Of a DNA stretch of 36,466 nucleotides, positions 6,941-15,584 are shown piece after piece. Location of the stretch: contig PLBM01000039.1 of assembly GCA_003134515.1 (NCBI GenBank), positions 510 to 36,975 on the forward strand. The letters are read 5' to 3'. Source of the DNA: Acidimicrobiaceae bacterium (lineage in GTDB: Bacteria; Actinomycetota; Acidimicrobiia; Acidimicrobiales; RAAP-2). The notes under the pieces are model-generated. The model made no database searches. It saw nothing but the letters and a program-made list of their open reading frames with translations, and was not told the DNA's origin. Position numbers and translations under genes: made by a program. How positions within the stretch are numbered: position 1 is the first letter of the stretch; each line of letters begins with the position of its first letter.

Positions 6941-7909
6941 ATGATTGAACTCGTGTTGCCCCCTACGAACGAAGAACTTGAGCATGCCCGAAGGGTCGTG
7001 GCGCGGTTTGTCGATCCCACGCCGACGGTCACAATTTCGGTTCGCGGAAGAAGAGTCTTCGTCAAACTGGAGAGTCTCCAGGTCACTGGCTCGTTCAAGA
7101 TTCGCGGCGCTCTCGCCGCGATCGACGCGGCGCATCGCGAAGACCCGACGGGCGCGGTCATCACCGCGTCGGCCGGCAATCATGGACTGGGCATTGCGCA
7201 CGCGTCGTCACTACTCGGCGTACACGCCACGGTCGTCGTTCCCGAGAACGCGTCGGCGGCCAAGGTTGAGAAGCTCTCGAAATACGACGTCGAACTTCTC
7301 CAATTCGGTTCGTCGTTTGATGACGCGCAGGCCTTGGCGAAGAGGCTCGCCGAGGAGCGCTCCATCCGTTTTATCTCGCCGTTTAACGACAGTGACGTGA
7401 TTGCCGGTCAGTCGACTGTCTTCGACGAGATGTTGTTCCAAGCGCCCGAGATCGAGCACGTGGTGGTGTCGGTGGGCGGCGGTGGACTCATCTCGGGCAC
7501 TCTGATCTCTCGTGACGCGCACGGTCGCTCGGACATTCGCGTGACGGGTGTGCAACCTGAAGAAAGCGCCGCGCTGTACCACGTCTTACGTGGCGCGGCC
7601 ATGAGTGACGTCGTCCATCGCCCCACGATCGCCGACGGCCTCGCGGGCGGCGGCGATGAGGGGGCAGTGACCAACGAGCTGGTCGCCAAGAGTGGCATCG
7701 AATTGGTACTGGTGCCCGAAGTTGAGATTCGCCACGCGGTTCGCGAGATCGTCGAAGTGAACGGACTCGTAATGGAGGGATCTGCTGCAGCTTCGTACGC
7801 GGCCATCGCGACCAATCGTGTGGACGACGCCACCTCGAGGATCGGCTTTATCGCGAGTGGACGCAACATTTCCCATGAGCTGCTCATCGAACTCTTGAAG
7901 CATCCGTGA
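6941..7909 (+). CDS. PLP-dependent threonine/serine ammonia-lyase (short form)
   Basis: Fold-type II PLP enzyme of 322 residues that should convert threonine to 2-oxobutanoate or serine to pyruvate plus ammonia; a serine racemase-like role is also possible. Visible motifs: ESLQVTGSFKIRGA with the Schiff-base Lys, TASAGNHGLGIA (substrate loop), and SVGGGGLISG (the glycine loop that binds PLP phosphate). It lacks the C-terminal ACT-like regulatory domains of biosynthetic IlvA, so it resembles catabolic TdcB types. The ORF in the track begins 195 nt upstream inside the divergent CadD-like gene; ATG 6941 is the natural start. Forty-seven nucleotides separate it from the next gene, which has its own promoter-like hexamer. 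Confidence 0.85.
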   Translation: MIELVLPPTNEELEHARRVVARFVDPTPTVTISVRGRRVFVKLESLQVTGSFKIRGALAAIDAAHREDPTGAVITASAGNHGLGIAHASSLLGVHATVVVPENASAAKVEKLSKYDVELLQFGSSFDDAQALAKRLAEERSIRFISPFNDSDVIAGQSTVFDEMLFQAPEIEHVVVSVGGGGLISGTLISRDAHGRSDIRVTGVQPEESAALYHVLRGAAMSDVVHRPTIADGLAGGGDEGAVTNELVAKSGIELVLVPEVEIRHAVREIVEVNGLVMEGSAAASYAAIATNRVDDATSRIGFIASGRNISHELLIELLKHP

Positions 7910-7944
7910 CGTCACCCTGGTAAAGCCCCACGAAAATGAAACGG

Positions 7945-7950
7945 TAGGGT
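7945..7950 (+). promoter_or_regulatory. -10 hexamer TAGGGT upstream of GTG 7957
   Basis: Exactly 6 nt before the GTG start; same hexamer and spacing as the glutathione peroxidase gene at 16811. Confidence 0.5.
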
Positions 7951-7956
7951 AGAACG

Positions 7957-8772
7957 GTGCCAGTAAAGACGCGCTTCATGGCTCTTGCGCTCGTGGTGGT
8001 CGCCATTGCGCTGACCGTGGCCGGCGTCGTGATCGCCGTGACCGATTCGAATCCCGGCGGGCTCGCCAAGGACCCGCTGGCGCTCAATGGTTACCCGCCG
8101 TCGTCGGCGAACCTGCTCGTCACGGTCTCCACCGGCGCCCCTTTTAGCCTCAACGCGAACGTGGCAGTGAACTTCAAGTCGAATCGAATTGACGCCGTCG
8201 TGCGTTTCCCCTTGGTCGTTGTCACGGCGGCCGTGGAGCTTCGCCTCATCCACAATCACATTTTCGCGCGCTCGGCTGACGCGTCGAGTGGACCGTGGTT
8301 AGCGGCGGCGTTAAAGACGCCCGCCCTCTTTGGCCTGGCGCTTGAGATGACCAAGCCCGATATTTATCTCATTACCGGCTTCGATCACAAGACCGTGTCG
8401 AAGAGCGGGCACTCCACCACCTACGACTTCTATAGGGACCGTATAGCGGTTTCGAGCTTTGGAGGTACGGCGACGTCGTCATCAATGGCGACACCGTTGC
8501 CAGTGGTGGGATCGGTCCGTTGGATCATCACCGTCGGTAGTCAGGGCGAAGTCTCTCAGAGCACGCTCACGGTCAAAACCAAGAAGTCCGAGATGACCCT
8601 GAGCGTCACGGCTCTTTCGTATAACCGGCCCACGCACATCGCCGTGCCGCCCGCCACGAGCGTGAAGCCGATCGCGAACTCGGTATTAGAGAAACTCTTG
8701 AGCTCTCTGGGCGTGAACTCAATTCTGGTGCCTCGAGATTTCACGTCATTGGCCCAAGCCAGTCTCAGTTAG
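7957..8772 (+). CDS. Membrane-anchored extracytoplasmic protein of unknown function
   Basis: I do not recognise the family. The 271-residue protein begins with a short basic N-terminus (MPVKTRF) and one hydrophobic segment at about residues 8-28 (MALALVVVAIALTVAGVVIAV), which looks like an uncleaved signal anchor; there is no lipobox. The rest is soluble and rich in beta-prone alternation with many Ser, Thr and Val, including repeats of the type LRLIHNHIFAR and DIYLITGFDHKT. The overall look recalls mycobacterial LppX/LprG-type lipid-binding proteins, but that is only an impression. It is followed 8 nt later by a membrane protein gene, so the two are probably cotranscribed. Confidence 0.7.
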   Translation: MPVKTRFMALALVVVAIALTVAGVVIAVTDSNPGGLAKDPLALNGYPPSSANLLVTVSTGAPFSLNANVAVNFKSNRIDAVVRFPLVVVTAAVELRLIHNHIFARSADASSGPWLAAALKTPALFGLALEMTKPDIYLITGFDHKTVSKSGHSTTYDFYRDRIAVSSFGGTATSSSMATPLPVVGSVRWIITVGSQGEVSQSTLTVKTKKSEMTLSVTALSYNRPTHIAVPPATSVKPIANSVLEKLLSSLGVNSILVPRDFTSLAQASLS

Positions 8773-8780
8773 GTTGGCGA

Positions 8781-9419
8781 ATGCAGAACGTTCGACCAGA
8801 GCCTCGGTGGCCAGCGTCGCTGGCCCTACTGGTCTGCGCCGGTCTGTACCTCGCACTACCTAACCGCGTGGCCGTCGGACCACGATGGCTACTTCCGGTG
8901 TTGGTGGTGTTGCCACTCATTCCGCTCTCGGCTAGAAGGCATCGGCACCCCAACGACGCTCCGTGGGTTCGCTATCTTTGCGTGAGCCTGGTCGCCCTCG
9001 TGACACTGGCCAATTGCGCGTCCGTCGTGCTGCTGGTGCATCACCTGTTGAATACCCACGTGTCCGGGGGTCGACAACTCATCTATTCAGCCATAGCGGT
9101 CTGGCTGACCAACGTCATCGTGTTTGGCCTTTGGCTCTGGGAGTTGGACCGGGGCGGTCCGCACATTCGCGCCGGACCCGACGAGCGGCTGCCCGATATC
9201 CAGTTTCCGCAGATGGAGAATCCCCAGTTGGCGCCGAGTGACTGGCATCCTCGCTTCTGGGACTATCTCTACACCTCGTTTGCCAACGGGACGAGCTTTG
9301 CTCCCGCCGACGCGATGCCGCTCTCCGCACAGGCCAAAGCGCTCTTCGCCTCAGAGTCGGTGATCTCACTCATTACCATCGCGGTGGTGGCGGCGCGTGC
9401 GGTCAACATTCTTCGTTAA
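8781..9419 (+). CDS. Integral membrane protein, possibly DUF1345-related
   Basis: 212 residues with five hydrophobic stretches: roughly residues 12-28, 35-50, 64-88, 97-120 and 190-210. Between the last two lies a soluble piece ending in DWHPRFWDYLYTSFANGTSFAPADAMPLSAQAKALF. The YTSFANGTSF...D...L segment followed by a terminal helix (TIAVVAARAVNIL) recalls the C-terminus of DUF1345 or pore-loop-like proteins; I am not certain of the family. No transport or catalytic residues can be named. Its stop codon overlaps by 4 nt the stop of the convergent oxidase gene (TTAA). It probably shares a transcript with the anchored protein upstream. Confidence 0.75.
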   Translation: MQNVRPEPRWPASLALLVCAGLYLALPNRVAVGPRWLLPVLVVLPLIPLSARRHRHPNDAPWVRYLCVSLVALVTLANCASVVLLVHHLLNTHVSGGRQLIYSAIAVWLTNVIVFGLWLWELDRGGPHIRAGPDERLPDIQFPQMENPQLAPSDWHPRFWDYLYTSFANGTSFAPADAMPLSAQAKALFASESVISLITIAVVAARAVNILR

Positions 9420-10816
9420 CGAGCGGAGTGGTTGTAGAGCCGATCGAGCCAGTCACTGGCTCGGCTCGAGCGACGTTGGCGTTGTTCCACCCGATCGGCC
9501 CAGCGCGCGAGGCCGAGGCCCGCGTTGATGCCCATCCAGCGAAGCGGCTCGATTTCCCACCGTCGACTCTCGTGATGCACGAAGGGAAGTGTGGTGAAGG
9601 ATGTATCGGTGCCCGGCGTGCAGAGGAGATCGGCCACGCAGTTCGCCGCGACGTAACTTAAGGTCACGCCGTCACCGGTGTACCCACCGGCGCTGGCGAG
9701 ACCGGAGTGGTAGTCGACCAGCACCGACGGCGAAAGGTCGCGCGGCATCGCGATCGGGCCACCCCAACGGTGCGTGATGTGCCCCTCAAGCGAGGGGAAA
9801 AGTTCGCGCAAGGTCGTTTCGAGCGCGCCGAAGACCTTGGCGCTTTGGTCGAAGCGTTCTTCCACGGTGGAACCAAAGTGATACAGCGCCCCGCGCCCGC
9901 CAAAGGCGACGCGGTCGTCCTTGGTGCGCTGACCGTAGATGATGAGGTGGCGATCGTCGGCGAAGGTTTCGTAGTGGCGAAAGCCGACCTCATCCCAGAA
10001 CTGGCGGCTCTGCACGTCTGAGGCGATCATGAGCGAGTAGATCGGAGCGACGCGCCGGCGCTCACCGGGCAGCGTGGTCGTGAAACCCTCGGTCGCTCGA
10101 AGAAGGAAGCGCGCGTGCACGCTCGCGCCCGAAGTGACCGCTTCGGGCTTGCGGTGAGCGTTTCCTCCCACCAGTCGCGTCACGGCCGTGTTCTCAAAGA
10201 TCTTCACCCCGAGGCGTTCGTTCACTTCGGCGAGCCCGCGTACCAGACGCGCGGGGTGAATCCGGGCGCAATGGGGCGAATAGGTGGCGCCGAGCGATCC
10301 GCTCAGCGACCCGTGCTCGGCGGCTTCCTTCTCATCGAGCCACCTCAGGTCCTCTGGACTCGCGCCGTGTTCGTGCGCCGCTACGACGCTCTCGCGCAGA
10401 CGCTGGGCCTGCACCACATTGCGCGCAAAGGTCAAGGTGCCGCCTTGGACGAAGTGCGCGTCGATGTCGTCCAGCGCGATCGCCTCGCCGAGTGAGCGGA
10501 CAGCCCGTTGAAGTTCGAGACGAAGGTGGCTAAAGACGTCTGGGCCGTAGCGCGCGAGCACGGCCTCGTCGCCGAGAGGATAGATGGCCGACGCCCAGCC
10601 GCCGTTGCGTCCCGACGCCCCAAAACCGCAGACCGACTTTTCGAGGACCGCGATACGAAGCGAAGGGTCGCGTCGTTTGAGTTCGCGCGCGCTCCAAAGC
10701 CCGGTGAAACCCCCGCCCACGATCGCGACGTCGACGTCCAGGTGTTCGCGAAGTGATGGACGGGGCGTGACTGGTTGGTCGAGCGTCGACCACCAAAGTG
10801 AGCCTGGCGCTTGCAC
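9416..10816 (-). CDS. FAD-dependent amine oxidoreductase (DAO family, PuuB-like)
   Basis: Flavoprotein of 466 residues in the DAO fold. The N-terminus carries the dinucleotide-binding motif VDVAIVGGGFTGLWSAREL with an acidic strand end (IAVLEKS), then GFGASGRNGGWAS, typical of glycine-oxidase and gamma-glutamylputrescine-oxidase relatives. Near the C-terminus GGYTGDGVTLSYVAA is the second FAD contact. Members oxidise primary or secondary amines to imine or aldehyde with H2O2 or an electron acceptor. The GTG start overlaps the aminotransferase stop (TAGTG), so translation is coupled. Last gene of the Lrp-aminotransferase-oxidase operon, which argues for polyamine or related amine breakdown. 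No gamma-glutamylputrescine synthetase gene is in view, so free amine or another glutamylated source remains open. Confidence 0.82.
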   Translation of the reverse strand: MQAPGSLWWSTLDQPVTPRPSLREHLDVDVAIVGGGFTGLWSARELKRRDPSLRIAVLEKSVCGFGASGRNGGWASAIYPLGDEAVLARYGPDVFSHLRLELQRAVRSLGEAIALDDIDAHFVQGGTLTFARNVVQAQRLRESVVAAHEHGASPEDLRWLDEKEAAEHGSLSGSLGATYSPHCARIHPARLVRGLAEVNERLGVKIFENTAVTRLVGGNAHRKPEAVTSGASVHARFLLRATEGFTTTLPGERRRVAPIYSLMIASDVQSRQFWDEVGFRHYETFADDRHLIIYGQRTKDDRVAFGGRGALYHFGSTVEERFDQSAKVFGALETTLRELFPSLEGHITHRWGGPIAMPRDLSPSVLVDYHSGLASAGGYTGDGVTLSYVAANCVADLLCTPGTDTSFTTLPFVHHESRRWEIEPLRWMGINAGLGLARWADRVEQRQRRSSRASDWLDRLYNHSAR

Positions 10817-12249
10817 TAGAGGTTGAGCTTGGACGCTCCGGTGAAGACTTCGCGCAGGACCCCGACGATGAAGTCAATGTCGTCGCGCGTGGAGATGAGC
10901 GGCGGCGCAAGCTGGACCACCGGGTCGCCCCGGTCGTCTGATCGACAGATGAGTCCGCGACGGAACATCTCGGGTGACACGTAGCCGCGAAGGAGCCGCT
11001 CCGCGTCGTCGCCGGCCCAGGTCTCCTTGGTCTCTTGATTCTTCACCAGTTCGATACCCCAGAAGTAGCCCGTACCTCGCACGTCGCCGACGATGGGGAT
11101 CTCCTTTAAGTCTTCGAGACTCTGGAAAAAGTACCCTTCATTCGCGCGGACATTCTCGAGAATCTTCTCGTCTTCGAGTATCTCGAGCACCTTGAGCGAG
11201 ACCGCGCACGACGCCGGATGTCCGGACCAGGTGAAGCCGTGCAGGAACGCGACGTCCTCGTGTTGAAACGGCTCGGCCAGTCGGTCCGACACGATCATCG
11301 CGCCCAGTGGCGCGTAGCCGGCGGTGATGCCCTTGGCGCAGGTGATGATGTCGGGAACGTAGTCGTACTTTTGGCCGCCGAACCACGTGCCGATTCGTCC
11401 AAAGGCACAGATCACCTCGTCCGAGACGAGCAGGACCCCGTAGCGGTCACAGATCTCGCGGACCTCTTTCCAGTAGCTCTGGGGCGGCGCGAAACACCCT
11501 CCCGCGTTCTGGACCGGTTCGAGGAAGACCGCGGCCACGGTTTCGGGACCCTCGCGAAGAATGGCCTCTTCGATTTGGTGCGCGTGCCAAAGACCAAAGG
11601 CCTCAAAGTCGTCACCGTGCTGCTCGGCCCGATAGAAGTTGACGACCGGCACCTTCACCCCGCCGGGTACCAGGGGTTCGAAGGGCTTGCGCAGCGCTTC
11701 GAGCGACGTGATCGTTAAGGCGCCAAGGGTGGTGCCGTGATACGCCACCTCGCGGCTGATGACCTTGTAGCGGTCGAGATCGCCACGAATCTTGTGGTAC
11801 TGACGAGCTAACTTCCAGGCGCTCTCATTCGCCTCGCCGCCCCCAGTGGTGAAAAAGACCCGATTGAGGTCGCCGGGCGTGAGGCTCGCGATGCGTTCCG
11901 CCAGTTCGATGGCCTTGGGGTGCGCGTACGTCCACAGCGGGAAGTAGGCGAGTGTACTGATCTGCTGGGCCGCGGCGTCGGCGATGTCGGTACGTCCGTG
12001 TCCGAGCGCATTAGTGAAGAGACCGGAAAGTCCGTCGAAGTACTCCGAGCCGTTGGCGTCGTACACGCGGGTGCCTTCGCCTCGCACCATGATGGGTATT
12101 TCATTGTGTTCGTCGTAGACGCCCATGCGCGACATCTGCAACCAGAGGTTGCGCCGCGCGCGTTCGGAGTAGTTATGGCTGGCGTGAAAATCGTCGGTGA
12201 CGAGAACTCCGTCGGTTATGGCCTCGCGCAATGTCACTTGGTGCCCCAT
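10816..12249 (-). CDS. Class III (omega) aminotransferase, putrescine/beta-alanine:pyruvate type
   Basis: PLP enzyme of about 475 residues. The Schiff-base Lys is in DIITCAKGITAGYAPLGA; TTGGGEANESAWKLA is the phosphate-binding region, VAAVFLEPVQNAGG and LLVSDEVICAFGRIG are the ring-stacking and Asp motifs. The N-terminal half (LWLQMSRMGVYDEHNEIPIMVRGEG) matches diamine or beta-alanine transaminases such as SpuC relatives rather than ornithine or GABA enzymes. It would pass an amino group from putrescine (or another omega-amine) to pyruvate, giving alanine, which the alanine dehydrogenase at 14466 could recycle. ATG 12249 lies inside the Lrp gene; a GTG at 12237 overlapping the Lrp stop as GTGA is an equally plausible start. 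Exact substrate is inferred from context. Confidence 0.85.
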   Translation of the reverse strand: MGHQVTLREAITDGVLVTDDFHASHNYSERARRNLWLQMSRMGVYDEHNEIPIMVRGEGTRVYDANGSEYFDGLSGLFTNALGHGRTDIADAAAQQISTLAYFPLWTYAHPKAIELAERIASLTPGDLNRVFFTTGGGEANESAWKLARQYHKIRGDLDRYKVISREVAYHGTTLGALTITSLEALRKPFEPLVPGGVKVPVVNFYRAEQHGDDFEAFGLWHAHQIEEAILREGPETVAAVFLEPVQNAGGCFAPPQSYWKEVREICDRYGVLLVSDEVICAFGRIGTWFGGQKYDYVPDIITCAKGITAGYAPLGAMIVSDRLAEPFQHEDVAFLHGFTWSGHPASCAVSLKVLEILEDEKILENVRANEGYFFQSLEDLKEIPIVGDVRGTGYFWGIELVKNQETKETWAGDDAERLLRGYVSPEMFRRGLICRSDDRGDPVVQLAPPLISTRDDIDFIVGVLREVFTGASKLNL

Positions 12250-12758
12250 TCGTACGTTTGCTTCGCCAGTTTCAAATACAAGAACGTCTCGACTTCAGTG
12301 ACGCCTGGAATGGAGCGGATCGAGTCATTGAGAAGATGAACCAAGTCGTTGTCGTCTTCGGCGATAACTTCGGCGATGATGTCAAAGCTGCCGGCGGTCA
12401 TAACGACGTAGTTCGCTTCGTCAATCGCCGCGACCTTGTCCGCGACCAATCGCACGTCGCCCTGGACCCGAATGCCAATCAACGCCTCACGGCCGTAGCC
12501 GAGTTGGAGGGGATCCGTTATCGCCACGATTTGCATGACGCCCGAGTCGCGCAGTCGCTGCACTCGACGTCGCACGGCCGCCTCAGAGAGCCCGACTTCT
12601 TCGGCGATCGCGCCGTAGGCCCGTCGTCCATCTTTTTGCAAGAGGCTGATGATCCGGCGATCGAGCGAGTCGAGCGCACCGGGGGCCGAATTGATGAGCT
12701 CGATGTTCGAACGTTCTTCGTTCGTTTGACTCGCTCGTTGTGGTTTGGTGGCTGGCAT
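12234..12758 (-). CDS. Lrp/AsnC-family transcription regulator
   Basis: 174 residues. After a variable tail, LDSLDRRIISLLQKDGRRAYGAIAEEVGLSEAAVRRRVQRLRDSGV is the AsnC-type winged helix-turn-helix; the C-terminal part (LIGIRVQGD...GSFDIIAEVIAEDDNDLVHLL) is the RAM effector-binding domain that forms octamers. Starts at ATG 12758 with GAGGAG 6 nt upstream. It is the first gene of the aminotransferase-oxidase operon and is divergent from the aldehyde dehydrogenase, so it is likely the local regulator and probably autoregulated. The effector may be an amine, amino acid or pathway intermediate. Confidence 0.9.
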   Translation of the reverse strand: MPATKPQRASQTNEERSNIELINSAPGALDSLDRRIISLLQKDGRRAYGAIAEEVGLSEAAVRRRVQRLRDSGVMQIVAITDPLQLGYGREALIGIRVQGDVRLVADKVAAIDEANYVVMTAGSFDIIAEVIAEDDNDLVHLLNDSIRSIPGVTEVETFLYLKLAKQTYEWGTK

Positions 12759-12790
12759 TGGCTGCTCCTCGTCCGGTGGCCCTTCGGGCT

Positions 12791-12802
12791 CCGTAACTAC
12801 GG
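12791..12802. promoter_or_regulatory. Palindrome CCGTAACTACGG near the Lrp-operon transcription start
   Basis: Perfect 5-bp arms around AC, about 10 nt downstream of the TATACT -10 on the minus strand. Candidate second regulator contact. Weak on its own. Confidence 0.35.
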
Positions 12803-12810
12803 ATACAGAC

Positions 12811-12816
12811 AGTATA
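12811..12816 (-). promoter_or_regulatory. -10 hexamer TATACT of the Lrp-aminotransferase-oxidase operon
   Basis: Good -10 match on the minus strand, 52 nt before ATG 12758, giving a leadered mRNA in accord with the Shine-Dalgarno there. The -35 region (CGTTAT at 17-nt spacing) is poor and lies inside the palindrome at 12827-12843. Confidence 0.5.
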
Positions 12817-12826
12817 GGCGAGTTTC

Positions 12827-12843
12827 ACGACGGATAACGTCGT
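12827..12843. promoter_or_regulatory. Candidate Lrp operator ACGACG-GATAA-CGTCGT
   Basis: A 17-bp perfect palindrome with an AT-rich centre, the general layout of Lrp/AsnC sites, placed across the -35 region of the divergent regulator gene and about 110 bp upstream of the aldehyde dehydrogenase start. Confidence 0.5.
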
Positions 12844-12954
12844 AATTTGGCGTTTTGACGACCTTTTACTTACTCGGCGGTTGCGAAGCCCAATCAATCT
12901 CTGGCAGAGTGGCTAGGGGCGCGGTTGAATGACGGCCCGACTTTAGGAGGGTGT

Positions 12955-14382
12955 ATGCGACGTTTGGCCAATTTTATTGGGGGCGACTCCGTTGCGCCAC
13001 GGAGCGGGAAGTACGTCGAGTTGCTCAGTCCCGTCACCGGCCAACCCTTCGCCGAGATGCCAGTGTCGAATGAGGCTGACGTCGACCACGCTTTTCAAGT
13101 GGCGGCGGCGGCCTTCACTTCGTGGCGGCGCACGACACCCTCGCAGCGCTCGCGGGCCCTGTTAAAGATCGCCGACCTCTTCGAGGCGAACGCCGAAGAG
13201 CTCGTCGCGGTCGAGGCGGAGAACACCGGAAAGATCATCTCACTCACGATGAGTGAAGAGATTCCTCCCATGCTTGACCAGATTCGATTCTTCGCCGGCG
13301 CCGCACGCCTGTTAGAAGGGCGCGGCGCGGCAGAGTACATGGAGGGCATGACGAGCTACGTTCGCCGCGAGCCGGTGGGCGTCTGTGGCGCGGTGACGCC
13401 GTGGAACTATCCGATGATGATGGCAGTGTGGAAGTGGGCACCGGCCATCGCCGCGGGTAACACCATGGTCTTAAAGCCGGGTGACTCGACGCCGGCGTCG
13501 ACGTTGTTCATGGCCCAGCTGATGGCCGAGGTACTGCCCGAGGGCGTCTTTGGCGTCGTGTGCGGTGACCGCGACACGGGCAGGGCGCTCGTCGATCACC
13601 CGATCCCGGCGATGGTGTCGATTACCGGGTCGGTGCGAGCCGGCATGGAGGTGGCGGGCGCCGCGTCAAATAATCTCAAACGGGTGCATCTCGAACTCGG
13701 CGGCAAGGCCCCGGTAGTGGTTTTTGACGACGTCGACGTCGCCGCGGCGGTCGAGACAATCGCCGTCGCCGGCTACTTCAACGCCGGGCAGGACTGCACG
13801 GCCGCGACGCGCGTGTTGGCCGGGACGAACGTCTACGGAGAGTTTGTGGAAGCCCTCGCTGAGCAGGCGAAGAGTACCGTGATCGGGCCGCCCGAGAGCG
13901 AAGACGCGCTCTTTGGCCCCGTCAACAACCTCAGCCAGTTCGAGCGCGTCACCGGATTCTTAGCGCGCACGCCCAAACACGCGTCGTTGGTGGCGGGCGG
14001 CTCGCGCGTGGGCGACGAAGGCTATTTCATTGCGCCCACCGTCGTGGCCGGACTTCACCAGGACGACGAGATGATTCAAAGCGAAGTCTTTGGACCCGTC
14101 ATTACCGTGCAGAAGTTCTCTGACGAAGCCCAGGCGCTGGAGTGGGCCAATGGGGTTGACTACGGGTTGGCGTCCTCGGTGTGGACGAGAGATCACGGGC
14201 GTGCGATGCGTTTTGCTAGAGATTTGGACTTTGGCTGCGTGTGGGTCAATACTCATATTCCCTTGGTCGCGGAGATGCCCCACGGGGGTTTCAAGAAGTC
14301 GGGCTACGGCAAGGACCTCTCGACCTATGGCTTTGAGGACTACACGCGCCTTAAGCACGTGATGCACAACCTCGAGTTTTAA
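12955..14382 (+). CDS. Aldehyde dehydrogenase, 4-aminobutyraldehyde dehydrogenase type (PatD/YdcW-like)
   Basis: NAD(P)-dependent ALDH of 475 residues. Motifs: [25 protein letters not shown] (NAD site), [15 protein letters not shown] (general-base Glu), [13 protein letters not shown] (catalytic Cys), and a C-terminus [22 protein letters not shown] that closely follows E. coli YdcW (gamma-aminobutyraldehyde dehydrogenase), as does NAGQDCTAA. It would oxidise 4-aminobutanal to GABA; betaine or 3-aminopropionaldehyde are alternatives. ATG 12955 is chosen because AGGAGG sits 5 nt upstream; the track's TTG 12925 lies before that ribosome site. Divergent from the Lrp operon and followed by alanine dehydrogenase 83 nt later. 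Confidence 0.87.
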   Translation: MRRLANFIGGDSVAPRSGKYVELLSPVTGQPFAEMPVSNEADVDHAFQVAAAAFTSWRRTTPSQRSRALLKIADLFEANAEELVAVEAENTGKIISLTMSEEIPPMLDQIRFFAGAARLLEGRGAAEYMEGMTSYVRREPVGVCGAVTPWNYPMMMAVWKWAPAIAAGNTMVLKPGDSTPASTLFMAQLMAEVLPEGVFGVVCGDRDTGRALVDHPIPAMVSITGSVRAGMEVAGAASNNLKRVHLELGGKAPVVVFDDVDVAAAVETIAVAGYFNAGQDCTAATRVLAGTNVYGEFVEALAEQAKSTVIGPPESEDALFGPVNNLSQFERVTGFLARTPKHASLVAGGSRVGDEGYFIAPTVVAGLHQDDEMIQSEVFGPVITVQKFSDEAQALEWANGVDYGLASSVWTRDHGRAMRFARDLDFGCVWVNTHIPLVAEMPHGGFKKSGYGKDLSTYGFEDYTRLKHVMHNLEF

Positions 14383-14400
14383 GAGGAGCCAACGCTCCTC
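14383..14400 (+). terminator. Small hairpin after the aldehyde dehydrogenase gene
   Basis: GAGGAGC-CAAC-GCTCCTC directly follows the TAA. Seven-bp stem, no T-run. It may slow or partly stop transcription before the alanine dehydrogenase gene, or only protect the mRNA end. Confidence 0.35.
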
Positions 14401-14465
14401 GCGAACGCGCTGAACGGCGATTGATTAGCGTGGATGGGCGTTCCTAAGTGAAAGGGTGATCAACG

Positions 14466-15584
14466 ATGATCATCGGCGTAGCCAAAGAGATTAAGACCGA
14501 TGAGTACCGCGTGGCACTGACGCCCGCGGGGGCTCGCGAACTCACCCTCGCGGGACATCGCGTTCTCATTGAACAAGGCGCCGGCGTGGGCTCGTCGATT
14601 CTCGACGCGGACTACGAAGCCAACGGCGCTGTGATGGTCGACGGCGCCGACGACGTCTGGAGTGAGAGCGAACTGTTGTTAAAGGTCAAAGAGCCTGTCG
14701 CCGCTGAGTACGCTCGCCTCGGCGCGCATAAGAATCAGGTGCTCTTTACTTACCTACACTTGGCGGCGTCGCGTGAGTGCACCACCGCTCTTTTAGCGGG
14801 CAACAACGTCGCGATCGCGTACGAGACGGTTCGGCTGCTTGACAACTCTCTCCCGCTCTTGACCCCGATGAGCGAGGTCGCTGGACGTATGGCCCCGCTG
14901 GTCGGCGCGTACCATCTCATGCGCCCGGGTGGCGGCCACGGCACCTTGATCGCGGGTGTGCCGGGCGTGGCACCGGCGAACGTCGTCGTTATCGGTGCGG
15001 GCGTGTCGGGGCTCGCGGCGGCGACCGTGGCGGTCGGCCTGCATGCGAACGTGAAGATTTTGGATCGCAACCTCGAGCGCCTTCGCCAGGTCGACATTCA
15101 CTTCGACGGTCGCGTCCAAACCATCGCGTCCACCGCGCATTCAATCGAGGAGGCCTGTCTCGACGCCGACATTGTGATTGGCGCGGTTCTCGTCGTGGGC
15201 GCAAAGGCCCCCAAACTGGTGAGTAATGAACTGGTTGGGCGCATGCGACAGGGATCGGTACTGGTTGACATCGCGGTCGATCAAGGGGGGTGCTTCGAAG
15301 CGACACGTCCCACTACGCACTCCAATCCGGTCTTTGAGGTCAACGGTTCGATCTTCTACTGCGTCGCCAATATGCCCGGCGCCGTCCCGGCCACGTCGAC
15401 TCGCGCGTTGTCGAACGCCACATTGCCCTACGTGTTGGAGCTGGCGCGCCACGGCTGGCGTGACGCCGTCGTGGCCGACGACGCGCTGGCCGAAGGGGTC
15501 AACGTCGTCAATGGCGCGGTCACCTACGGACCCGTCGCCGATGCGCTGGGTCTTCACTACACGCCGTTGCGCTCACTGCTCTAA
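14466..15584 (+). CDS. ald: Alanine dehydrogenase
   Basis: 372 residues, the standard size. It interconverts L-alanine and pyruvate plus ammonia with NAD. The N-terminus MIIGVAKEIKTDEYRVALTPAGARELTLAGH is diagnostic, FTYLHLAA carries the conserved active-site His, VVIGAGVSGLAAA is the Rossmann NAD motif, SVLVDIAVDQGG holds the catalytic Asp, and NMPGAVPATSTRAL is the C-terminal signature. A purine-rich GAAAGGG lies about 9 nt upstream of ATG 14466. Placed after the aldehyde dehydrogenase and facing an aminotransferase operon, it can regenerate pyruvate from the alanine formed during amine transamination. Its last 12 nt overlap the convergent DUF5522-like gene. Confidence 0.95.
   Translation: MIIGVAKEIKTDEYRVALTPAGARELTLAGHRVLIEQGAGVGSSILDADYEANGAVMVDGADDVWSESELLLKVKEPVAAEYARLGAHKNQVLFTYLHLAASRECTTALLAGNNVAIAYETVRLLDNSLPLLTPMSEVAGRMAPLVGAYHLMRPGGGHGTLIAGVPGVAPANVVVIGAGVSGLAAATVAVGLHANVKILDRNLERLRQVDIHFDGRVQTIASTAHSIEEACLDADIVIGAVLVVGAKAPKLVSNELVGRMRQGSVLVDIAVDQGGCFEATRPTTHSNPVFEVNGSIFYCVANMPGAVPATSTRALSNATLPYVLELARHGWRDAVVADDALAEGVNVVNGAVTYGPVADALGLHYTPLRSLL

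Noticed and set aside
12855-12860. TTGACG as the -35 of the aldehyde dehydrogenase promoter
   Set aside because: No matching -10 at 16-19 nt, so it may only be part of the repeated GACGAC words.
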